64,000 nucleotides of DNA from Prinsepia uniflora (taxonomy: Eukaryota; Streptophyta; Magnoliopsida; Rosales; Rosaceae), in the NCBI GenBank assembly GCA_032719365.1, contig CM064871.1:62756416-62820415 (forward strand), read 5' to 3'. Positions 45,301 to 56,272 of the stretch are shown piece after piece. Below the pieces are notes generated by a model. That model was not told the DNA's origin. It made no database searches and saw only the letters and a program-made list of their open reading frames with translations. The number at the start of each line of letters is the position of its first letter. Position 1 is the stretch's first letter. The translations under genes were made by a program, and so were the position numbers.

Positions 45301-48300
45301 CAAGTCTACCGTCAAAAGTGCCATTACCAGGTCTGGATGGAGTAGGACTAAGCCCTTGCAACAAAAAGAGAGTACTTCAGAAAACTAGTCACACTTTCCA
45401 AAAAAAAAAAATATACTAAGAAAAAAGAAACAAGAAACAATAAGCCCAAGTACTACGGATAACAACTTTCAGTAGTTTGGAAAATTCTGCAAACCTGATG
45501 AATTCTCTACATTAGTTCTTCCATTATTTTGCTCCAGACCAGTGGGTGATACATTAGAATTGGCTAATCGTTCATTGAAATTATCTTGTTTGCTAATTCC
45601 AGATGCTTCACCAGCTGTAGATGCATTACTCTGCACTTTACCTTGTTGAGAGGCATTTCCAAACGCATCATCTTTACATGCAGCACGATCGATGTCAAGA
45701 GAACTTTCTTCTTTTGTCCCATTAGCCCCATTTGCTGCCCAAGTCCTGCACGAGCTTGATTGTTCAGGTTGAATGCTTTCATCTACATTTCTTAATGAAT
45801 TTATCTGTTTAGAACTCGTCGCAGTAGCACCACCACTAGGACTGCCATCACTCTCTCGCCTCATAGCAACATTTTTTCCAGCATGAGTTTTTGCTTTCAC
45901 CACATCTTCAGTATCCTCTACACCCTGAGGCCGCATAGGAACACCAAGCATTGGTTCAAGGAAGGTCGTCCATATCTTCATGACTTTATCCAATTGTTCA
46001 GAGGTGCAAACTTCTGCACAGGAGTACTTCACGAGTTGATACAGATCTTCATGGATGTCAGGGTCAGGATACTCGAATTCCAAATTGGGAACAATAGGAC
46101 GTCTATTTGCAGCAGCGATAGCAAGAAGAACATCATCTTCCTTTCGCTTCTTCTCACTGATCTCTTTAATCTCCACCAACAAGGCTGCAAAATTTATTTC
46201 CGCCCATGAGGAACGTAGAAACGAGAAACAATTTGCATAATGGGAAAGTGTGGTCGCAAACGAATGGAAGGATATGATTCTTAATATCTTAATGACTTGT
46301 GTCCATGATGGGGAAGTGGAAACAATATATAATTTGCAGTAGAAATAAAAAGTTGCAAAATAGTTAAAGAAACAGATTCTTAAAACTGAAAAGTTTACAT
46401 CCATGAGAAGAACGTACATACGAGAAATCATTCAATAATTGGAAATAGTGAAAGAATACGGTTCTGAATAGCTTAAGAGGGACACATGAGAAGCTGGCTT
46501 TAATTAATAAAAAATTATAGCACAGCCTGCCCAGAAAAGAAAGATTAAATGTAAAATTTGATCTCATGCATGATTTTCTTAAGTAGGGCACATTATTATA
46601 GTACTATCATGCACAATAGATATGCCAAGATATTATTGGTAATTTTCTAGAACAGTCCGTCAGAAAAAAAGAAGCAACAGAGACATTCAGTTTTTAAATT
46701 ACCTTTTGTGCTTAAGCTTTTTGTGTCTTGTTGCTTGAAGTAGAAGCTACGATGATCAAGTGACTTGTGATAGTTCTTGGCATATATATCAGCCCATACT
46801 TTATTAAAATCAGAACGACACCTTGCCCACTCTTCTTGCTTTTGCTTCAAACGGGTTAGTATAACAGGCAAAGCTAGTGGGCCATTTCTTCTCAACACAT
46901 CCATCACATCAAGCCCATGGTCACCATATAAACGCTCAATGCACCTCAGATTCAGGGCTAGAAAATAAGAGAGAAGGGAAGAGCCTCATAAAATATATAT
47001 AAGGGAAAAGATGGAAAATCTGAGCTCAGAATACATAAACCGGTATCTTCAATTCAGTCAATAAAAAGCATAAAGCCACCTGTGAAGTGTTCTTCAATGC
47101 GGATTGGACTGTCCATCTTAATTGTATTGTTATTGATCTTTTCTAATAGTTCTTCCACACGCTTGGTCGTCACATTCACAGACTCTAACAACATATCCAA
47201 TTCAAACCTGATAAAAATAAGACAAATTACCCAGTTACAAAGTTGGAAATCCTTTTGAGCAATTGGGGGTGTAATAAAAGGTGAGATGTAGGAACGAGCA
47301 ACATGCACAAGTTTCTCTAAAACAAAAAGGTATTTGAAATATATAAATAAATAAAGGTACACATTCACGCCAACCTGTCGTCCTCACACCGAAACAGGCT
47401 TTCTTCATACTGGTTTTTGCGCATGTGCTTAAAAGAGTAATCCTCACTTCCAGAAGTAACGGATACCCAATGGTCATTCAATACTTCAGACCCAAGATCT
47501 GTCCTTTGGCTAGCAGAAGGTATTGGATACTGCATGAAATAAAATATGATACGCATACCATTAAAAGCATCAAAACCTCCATAAAAGTAGCATAAGATGA
47601 CTATCTAAAAACGTATCACATACATTCTTTGGAAGGAGACGATAGCTAGGAGTGCAGCGCTCGCAGTTAGAGAGGTCAAGCTCATTAATAGGTTTTGCCA
47701 TATATTTATCCTTGCTGGATAGTATAGAAATCTTCGGGGCTCCGACTTCTTTATTTCCAAAGGCACTATTTTTATCAAATCTATCCCTCTCTTGAGTTTC
47801 ACGCTCTCTATCTTTAACCCCATCATCCCTTTCACGATCTCTATCCCTATCCCTATCCTCTACCTTTACTGGTCTGGGTAACTGTCCTTCATTCCACAAA
47901 GATTCTGTGATGAGTCAAGAATTAAGAATTCATTTTTATTGACAAAGTAACCAAAAAAATAATAATCAAAATACATGTATACTTAACCCTCAGATTAAAT
48001 TTCAAAAAACAAGAAAAAGCTATCTTGAAGACCGTGCCCGTTCCAGTGCCAGTTCCCAGACTCAAATGATAAATTAAGAGGATCTAGCTTAATGAAACAA
48101 AAAGGGAAAAAGCATTTTACATACTTTTACTCATGACACCAGCAAGGAACCCATCTGCAGGACAGGACTCCGTTAGATAGTGTTAATAACACAGCATATA
48201 GAGCAGATAAAAGCTTAGATTAGACCGTTACCTTTCTTCTCACAACATGCTAAAAATTCATCAAACCCATCCATAAGATCCGGATGTCTACCCAGTAAAT

Positions 48301-51300
48301 CACCCACCTAAAAAAAATTAGAGATTGTATTCTGATTAATGTTCTTAACCAAGGAGAAGTAAACATTTATATTACATGCATATTCTCTTACCAAAGACTG
48401 CAGTTCGGATCGGGTAATAATTTCCTTGCTAAAAATATGGAGGCACCTCAAAAATTCCTGGTAGTCATCATGATTCCGCAACTTCGCCTTCACCTTCTCA
48501 CAGTAATCAAACTCCTGGCCGAATATACCTGCCATGACAAGAAATGAGTAAAAGAAGCAACGGGAGGAACAAAAACAAACAGGTGGCTGAAGTGTTCAAC
48601 AAAAAATCAAAAGTAACTGATATCTTTAATAAGTGAAGCTGATGACTACAAGAGGAAAAAAATTCCATCGATGGTAATGTACATTAGTTCAAAAACATCA
48701 AGATCCTCACTTTTTGCAATATTTTTATCATCATAAGAGGATGAAATGAGATGTGCTGCAAAGTTTTCATTGCCTTCCGCACCTGGATGCAATTGTTCAG
48801 TAGCCGAGTCTTCAGTCCTACGAGCAGATTTCCGTTTGTGGGGAAAACGCTGCAGGTAGTCCCTACTGCCATCATGGTTGAAATCCCTATCATCCTGCTC
48901 TCTTCGTTCTTTATCGTCTCTCCTCTCCTCCTTTTCACCGCACCTCCTTTGTTCTTTGTCCACTTTCATCAGAGCTCTACCATGGTCAGGGTCAGGACGG
49001 TCGACACTTAGATCATGTTCAGCATAAGAACCCATGGTCCTTTCTTTCTGGACAGGATGCAAATGTACAAGATGTCAGCTTCAACACGAATGAGATAATA
49101 AAATAAAAAATCGACAAGCGGGTGAAAGACTGGGATGAAAACAAACCTTGTCAACATGCATTTGGCGCATAGCGGGCATGGCAGAGCTCCTATCACGAAG
49201 CATTGAGTTTCTATGGGATGGAGCAAAATGAATGGAGGCTGTTCCTGAAGTATCCGGTAAAAAGTGAGTAAACTCCCCAAGCAAGTCCGAGTGGTCTTGG
49301 AAAAGTGCAGCAACCTGAAAAAGGTCAACGTCAATTTCTGAAACATGAGATGAGCAGCACCAATAAACGTAACTGGTACAGAAAAGACACAACATACCTC
49401 CTGGTAAACCTCTGAGATAGACTTGTTCTCCTTTCTGTACATATTTAGAATGTCCAAAAATGATTTATAAACATGGTCATCGCCTTGAAATCGCGTCTGC
49501 AGGTAGGGAATTCATTAGACCACAAACTTTATAGAGAACCTGTAACCTCAGATTAAGCTATGAAGTGATATTCCCACCTTAATCTTGTTCACAAAATTGA
49601 TAGCTTCTTCAAATTCAACAGGCTTCTTTTGAGAAGGTTGCTGCTCGTCCTCAAGTGGAAGGGTGATTTCATATCCTTTTGGCAAGAAGGTATTGAAACC
49701 TAATATTAGGTCACGATACCCTTTAAATAAATCCTTCACCCTCTCTATCACACCCGCAGTGTCAATTCTACAATCAACAGAACACACACAAACTCAAGTA
49801 AACAACACAAGCTCATCTAAGCAAACGCGCGCCCAAGCCTGCCTCAGGTAAAATATATGCACAAATTAGTATGTCATTATCAAACCTTTGAGCCTTGAAG
49901 TCTTTCATGACTTCAAGAAATTCTTCGTATTTTCCCCTGTTGTCTTGAAATATATCCTTGACAGCCTTTAGATATGCTAAGGCATCGTTTGTTGTTAGTT
50001 TCTGGGAAGCTGCTGTTGCCACCATCTGGGGTTGCCCCGAACTTCATTGCAAATTAGTTACATAAGCAACATTACAAAACTCTTCTGGTGGATTAATACC
50101 CAGGAACAACATTTTCACCAACAAGTTAACATCATATTAAAATTTAATCCATAAATGAGAGATGAGAAAAGACTCCACACATGACAGGGATAATGATTTA
50201 TATTTTTGGTCTTTCCCCTGTTCAATCCCGAGGAGAATTGAAACTTAGGAGAAAATTGGTCCTAAGACCTAAACAAAAATTTGATCTTTTCGAGGAAAGT
50301 CGAACAAACAATGTCAATTTCCTAGTTTTTAACTGAGAACTTAACATTTGACTTTTAGATTAATCAACAAGCGCCGCACTCATCAAATTCAAACAATTAT
50401 CAGCTTAACCATATCATACTAGACTGAGATAATCAAGCACGATAAACTAAAGCATAAAGAAAAACTAAAACCAAAAATTAATTCATAAACGAGAGATGAG
50501 AAAAGACTCCACACATGACAAGGATAATGATTTATATTTTTGGTCTTTCCCCTGTTCAATCCCGAGGGAGATCGAAACTTAGGAGAAAATTGGTCTGAAG
50601 ACCTAAACAAAAATTGAATCGTTTAGAGGAAAGAAGAACAAACAAGGTCAATTTCCTAGTTTTAACTGAGCAATTAACATTTGATTTTTAGAAGAAATTA
50701 ACATTTGATTTTTAGAAGAAATCAACAAGCGCCGCACATCGAATTCAAACAATAAATAGCTTAATCATACATATTATACTAGATTTGGATAATCAAGCAC
50801 GATAAACTAAAACATAAAGCTAAACTAAAACATAAAGCAAAACTAAAACCAAAATTAATTCATAAAAGAGGGATGAGAAAACACTCCACACGTGAGAAGG
50901 ATAATTATTTATATTTTTTGCCTTCCCCCTGTTCAATCCTGAGGAAGATTGAAACTTAGGAGAAAATTGGTCCGAAGACCAAAACAAAAATTTGATCTTT
51001 TCTCGGAAAGTCGAAGAAAAAAGGTCAATTTCCTAATTTTTAACTGAGAATTTAACATTTGATTTTTAGATTAAATCAACAAGCGCCGCACTCATCAAAT
51101 TCAAAAAATAATCATCCTAATCATATCATATCATACTAGACTTGGATAATCAAGCACGATGCACTAAAACAAAAAACAAAACTAAAACCAATTTTATTTT
51201 ATTTTTTTGATTGAGAGGATATAAGAGAAGGAGATGATGAACTTACGGCTCTCCTCGAGATGAAACCATGGGCCGCTTGAGTTGCGAACTCATAAAACCA

Positions 51301-51320
51301 TCTTCCCTCGACCTCTTCAT
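42302..51320 (-). CDS. SNL: SIN3-like transcriptional co-repressor (paired amphipathic helix protein)
   Basis: 22 coding exons (5' to 3'): 51320-51247, 50041-49886, 49767-49578, 49496-49398, 49314-49147, 49047-48711, 48528-48392, 48307-48232, 48154-48125, 47904-47624, 47529-47375, 47207-47080, 46957-46703, 46184-45495, 45354-45284, 44576-43920, 43626-43523, 43442-43304, 43186-43034, 42940-42777, 42693-42582, 42454-42302. All join in frame: 4329 nt, 1442 residues. PAH1 is at about 43-111, PAH2 128-197, PAH3 345-413; the HDAC-interacting domain follows (LSNCERCTPSYRLLPKN, from ~500), then an Asp/Glu-rich tract (~1035-1120) and the Sin3 C-terminal domain ([20 protein letters not shown]). SIN3 bridges DNA-binding factors to histone deacetylases in the nucleus. 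The N-terminal third reads closest to the SNL3/SNL4 type; that is a judgement from memory. Confidence 0.95.
50137..51190. repeat. Tandem triplication (~340-375 bp units) in SIN3 intron 1
   Basis: Three copies at about 50137-50477, 50478-50852 and 50853-51190. Each has GAGAGATGAGAAAAGACTCC, then GGTCTTTCCCCTGTTCAATC, AACTTAGGAGAAAATTGGTC and CAACAAGCGCCGCAC. The middle copy is longer, with extra duplicated bits (ACATTTGATTTTTAGAAGAA twice near 50675-50720). It lies wholly inside intron 1 (50042-51246), next to the first coding exon. Confidence 0.9.
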
Positions 51321-51960
51321 CTCCTTCGCAAACTCTTCCCCTCTTCAACCACAAATCATACTTCAAACAGCGATTTAAAGCCTACAGAAACCAACTCGCT
51401 CATTCCAACACAAGAAACTAGCACAAAGCAGATCTAAAACCAAACAACAAAAATTGCAACACAAAAGCTACCTACAAACAAGAATTCTAATCCAAGCTCT
51501 CTGCATAGATCATCTTCCCGAAGCCAAAATCCTAACCACAGAGCAAAATTAGAGAGTAATTAACATTTACTTGAAGACAAAGCAAATGCACAGACAAAAT
51601 TTCAAAAAATTACTCCACAATCTGGAAACGAAGATTACAAGGAGATCGTTAAGTCGTCGAACAGCCAAAGTCTTCCAGAAGAAGCTTTTTTTCTCATCCA
51701 AACTCACGGAAACACAAGGGAAGAAAAAGCTCTGTGTCACGAAGATGATTGTCTTCACAACCTAAGGTGGAGGGAAGACGATGTTAAGAGGCCAAATTAT
51801 AAAACTTTTCACCTTATGTTTTTTGTTTTTTGTTTTTTTCCTTTTTATCTTTCTCGGAAGCCAAACAGAAAAACATAGAGAGAGAGGGGGAGAGGGAGAG
51901 AGAGTTTAGAAAAATGAGGTTTATATAATAGGGATAAATTATAAACACTCCTCTCCCGCA
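51321..51960 (-). promoter_or_regulatory. 5' leader and promoter of the SIN3-like gene
   Basis: Unique sequence right of the ATG. On the minus strand a run of CT dinucleotides (51870-51905) precedes the transcribed region; such CT runs are common at plant transcript starts. The leader may contain another intron, which I cannot place. Confidence 0.45.
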
Positions 51961-53867
51961 GGGACATGTAATTTTTTTCCTTCATTTTCCCGGTCATAAT
52001 ACGATGTGCTTACCGGTTATAGGCGGTTCATCGGCTCCTGAGCATGAAAATTAGGGCTTTTGTCCCTATTATGAGGTGCTTAACTACTCGGCGTAGTGGC
52101 AAATTTGGTGATTATGTTGGTGCTTTGAGGGTAAATGAGTCACTTTGTTAAAATTGTGGGTTTTTAATTTGGTCAGGTGGGTGGTGCCGTGGTGGATGTG
52201 TCGAAATTTTGGCTAATGCTTTGCCTTATAAGTTTTGACGATTTAGGGTTAGGGCAAAGATGAAGGCTTAATTAAGGAAAAGGGTAACACGTAGGCTTTA
52301 TTTTTGGTTTATGATATAGGCTTTGATTTTTGGGTTGCTGGTTTTGGTGTGAGTCTGTGAGTTGTTGTGGAAAATGGAAGTGTTTTTTTTTTTTTGTAGA
52401 TCATGGTTTTTTGACAGTGAAATTTCATCTAATAAACTACTTATGAAAGAGTAATTTAGTTTTGTCATCAATTTTCTGATTTGAGTTTTTTCTCTTTATT
52501 TAGCTTTATAATCAATTTTCAAATTCGGGTTTACTCTCCTTATCCTTGAAAATTATGCAATATTACATGATTTATTGAAGAAACTAACCTTCTTACCTAG
52601 TTACCCGCCCAAGCGCGTGTCAGCGAGAAATACGTTTCTATTTTTGCATTTGATACTTACAAAAATAATTTTTTTTATTATAAATTAAATTACAGTTATG
52701 TTTTAACTTCCAATTATTTATACATTTCTTAACTATTAATTTTTAGTTTGACCTATTAAAATGAATTACTTGTATTTTGGAAATTGCAATCAAGTGTGGC
52801 CAATTCTCAAATTCAAAATTTGACAAATTGCAAATCAAAATTAATAATAACGTTTATTTATGAACTAGAAGTTACTTGTATAAAAAAAAAAATTTGAGGT
52901 TGAATAGGATGGGCTGGGCTATGACACTACCATGAGTTGGTTTTAGAATGCTTTGGTTTTAAGCAGAAGTAGGCCACTTGAAATCCAACAGTCTTAGAAT
53001 AGGATGGGAGAAGTCAACTTTGTGGTTGAACTATTGTCTTGTCTTGGCCCTTTTTTAGTATGATCCTAAACTAAAACTAAAATTGGCTAAAATTTAGTGG
53101 CACTCTATGGGTGAACTGAGAGGTCTAAAGGAGCCCAAAGGCATGATGAGCCTGGAGTCCTACCATTTAATAATTTGTATGATTGTTACTCTTCCCTTCC
53201 TTTGGATCTGTTGGACAAGAACATGCATGAGCTCTATCCTTAATATATAAAGGAAAATAGAAATATCATACCTATTATGAGACCTCCATTGTTGAAAATT
53301 TGAGGGGGGAAAAGTAAAAAAATGAAAATGTAGGAGAATACAAATACTTTATTTGATTTTTGTTTTTCTAGAATGCTTTTTGATACAATAATATTGGGAA
53401 ATTGAGGTTACAATGCATATATTGGGTGTCGATCTCACCATTTACGAGAGTCAAATCCAAAGTCTCTATAATCGTGGAGAATAATATTGCTAAATTATAG
53501 CACTAAGTGGCTTAAAAAGTATTGTTGATTACTATTTGTTCACTTAATTTATTAAGTAGGTATACATATTGAGTATGAATCACAATGAGTGATCTAGTAG
53601 TTCAAGCACTAATATGATTTGTTTATAGGCTTGATATTTGAATTCCAATAGTTGTACACCAAAGAATTTATTTGACTCATATATTTTTTTTAATTATTTC
53701 AATAAGAGACTCCTTAACTAACCATTTAATACTATACTCTAACAGTATTTTTTTTCATGTATTATATGGGTTGCCTCGGCTTCGACTTTCGTAAAGGGCG
53801 ACATCGATACTCAATATGTATAATATATATAATTATCATTTCCCTATATCATTGTAAAAAAAAATAT
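51961..53867. other. AT-rich intergenic DNA
   Basis: No ORF with recognisable protein, no LTR end and no clear repeat family. There is a run of about 15 T near 52384. Likely old, degraded repeat sequence. Confidence 0.4.
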
Positions 53868-54245
53868 TGTTTACCCAAATATGCCCAATTCAAACTCGAC
53901 TCATTTAATAATCGTGTCAAGTATGTCAAACCTGAATCTGATATGTTAATGAATCAGGTAACCTGAAACTCAATTAATCTATGACATGTTTAACCTATTT
54001 AAACTATAAGATTTAATAGGTATATAAGTAGGTAAATTGGTAGATATATGAGTTAGTAATTGACACGTTTACTAAACGGGTTAATATGTAGGTCATTACA
54101 TGGATTAACATGTTAATATGAAACTCACCCGTTATTGAACGTGTCATAACGGGTTGACCCGAGGATGACATGAAATTTTAATTGGGTGAATTTACTCGAA
54201 TAAATTTTGCGCCTTTTCGAATCATGTCAAAAATTGACACCCTTA
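53868..54245 (+). mobile_element. MITE-like element, second copy
   Basis: It matches the element between the tandem arrays (39590-40040, other strand): TTTACCCAAATATGCCCAA, TTTAATAATCGTGTCAAGT, AAACGGGTTAATATG. The right end has GTCAAAAATTGACACCC, a tight inverted repeat of a type found at the ends of some hAT MITEs. No transposase. Confidence 0.6.
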
Positions 54246-54614
54246 ATTAATGTCTCTTCACTTATGAGTGAGAGATATCATGTTTAACTCTCGAAAATGG
54301 CGATGACGCTATATATTTATGTGGATTTTGATATCTAATGGAAAAGCCATTATAGACTCACTCTTATCATATAATTTTTCACATCCCTCCCCAAACTTTA
54401 AATAAATGTTCGACGCCAGGATAAACTCACTCTTGTTAAGGAAATTAGCAAACTCATTATCAAAAAGAAAATGGAAACTTAGAAAAAAATAAATATATAT
54501 TTAATACTTTGTTGTTTAGAAAGCTTTGTTAATTACTTTTTTCCCCAAAGCTTATTAGGCAGTCACAAAGTAATTATTCATAATATTTAGTATAAATTAC
54601 TGTGTTATTAGCTT

Positions 54615-55890
54615 TGATGAAAATATTGGTAATGCCTTCGATATTTCGATCGATATATCGGAAAATTGAGGAGTCGGCATTTAAAGAGGGGGGAAGAAAT
54701 TTTTTCCTCCAATTTCCACAATTTCGCGAAGTATCGGTGGATATCGACGAAATCCGCCGATATTTGACGATATCCACCAGGAATTTCGACGTTGCTGGTG
54801 ATGATCCATCGGAAAACTAATGACTTTAAACGACATCGGTCGGGCCTCCTCATCCTGACGCAGACCTTTTTTCGTCTTTGGAACCCACTTAGCCACCACC
54901 TGGCTTTCTTGCTCATTGAGTTGCAGTTGTCACTGATGCTTCGCATGCATGGTGGATCGGTATCCACCTTTTTTGCGCCAGGTGGTCAGAGACGAAACCC
55001 TAATCTTCTTCCCGTTAATACCCTGATTTGCTAGGACCGAAGTTTGAAAAGGAAAGGGAGGAGGAAGATGATAAGTGAAAGGGGAGTAAGGTTGGAGGTA
55101 GGTATGAGCTGTAGCCATGTAAAAAGGCTCGGCGTTAAGGTTCAGAGATGAGCTCATGGTCATAGCACAGATCGCAGCTGAACTAAACAAGAAAGAAGAT
55201 GGCGAAATAGAGGAGTGTTTTTTAGTGCAGTGGAGCTAGAAGGAAATAGTGCAAAAATGAGGTTTATAAAGTGGAAAATGGAGGGCGAGGATTTGTTTGA
55301 TCCGACGGTGAGGGATTGAAGCAGAGAGGAACTCGGTGGGATGTTTTCGTACAATAGTGGACATGAGGGATGTTTTGAAAAATATGAGATGAGCAATGAT
55401 TAATAAGAATTCGTTTTACGTCCAATTTTCACTAATTAATGTGCAATTTTCTAAATTATTATATAAATGTAAATCCATTATTATGCTTATTTTTATTTTT
55501 TAACTATATTAACATTCAATTATAGTAATTCACTTCAATTTACGTTTATATTTAAGATTTTATATTATTAGTTATCGGCAGAACCCTATTGTATCATATT
55601 AATTATCATATATTTATTATATCAAGGTCATTTTATAATTTTTATTAGTCATATATAACCATTATTGGATACTTAAGTTTTCCCCAAAGTTTCATTTCAA
55701 ATTTTCAACTTTTAGACCGAATTTTCGTCATTTTTATTGACAGTAAATGATATTGACATCTATAATTTGGGGCGAGATATCCGTAAATTTGACTAGCGAT
55801 ATATCCGTCGATATCGATATTTCAATCCTTGGTTATTAGCATGGATGAAAATATCGAACATTTCGTTCAATATTTCGCCGAAATCTCGGA
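54615..55890. mobile_element. Unclassified repeat rich in ATATCG, carrying a gene fragment
   Basis: Both ends are dense in CGATATATCGG, GATATCGACG and ATATTTCG motifs and share the text TTAGCTTTGATGAAAATATTG (54607) and TTAGCATGGATGAAAATATCG (55837), about 1.23 kb apart in the same direction. The middle is of different composition and holds the gene fragment 54690-55165. I cannot name the family; the repeated end text could be a pair of terminal direct repeats. Confidence 0.5.
54690..55165 (-). pseudogene. Broken gene fragment with a PAM2-like motif
   Basis: From an ATG at about 55160 the minus strand reads MTMSSSLNLNAEPFYMATAH, then a Pro/Tyr/Phe-rich stretch; further on, in another frame, VVAKWVPKTKKGLRQDEE. 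SSLNLNAEPFYM resembles the PAM2 motif (SxLNPNAxxFxP), which binds poly(A)-binding protein. A TATAAA lies ~105 bp upstream (about 55265-55275) with a C/T-rich leader, so promoter and N-terminus seem copied together. Candidates are PABP-interacting or Mei2-like small proteins; this is a guess. The frame is broken. Confidence 0.4.
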
Positions 55891-55892
55891 AT

Positions 55893-55910
55893 GGGGGGGG
55901 GGGGGGGGGG
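55893..55910 (+). repeat. Poly(G) run of 18 abutting an LTR
   Basis: 18 G residues end exactly where the family B LTR starts (TGTAACAACCC at 55911). Length is uncertain in any assembly. Confidence 0.8.
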
Positions 55911-56272
55911 TGTAACAACCCGTCCCGAATTCTGAGATTAGGTTAGTGATTAATGACAAATTAGTAAGCTTAATCGGTGATTAGTCGAGTGATTTCAGAC
56001 GGACGGTACAAAATGACGATTTTGCCCCTAGAATGGGTAAACTGTTGACTTTTGATTTGGGCGGTCAAACGGACTTTGGCCGATGACTGTGGCGTAGCTC
56101 GGGACGTCACGAGTCTGTAGACAGGCGGCACGTCCGATTTCGACATTTGAGGAAGAAGTTATGGGTCAAGGAAGTTGAAGGGTATTTTGGTAATTTTGTG
56201 CAAAATGCATTTTGGTCTTTTCTTTGGCCTTGGGATCTGTGCCAGTAGGATTGTGACACTTGGCTTGCATTG
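55911..56272 (+). repeat. Family B LTR (+), first part
   Basis: Starts TGTAACAACCCGTCCCG and follows the family B start (TTGACTTTTGATTTGG, AGACAGGCGGCACGTCCG). Interrupted at its CATTG site by a reverse solo LTR; it resumes at 61962. Confidence 0.88.
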
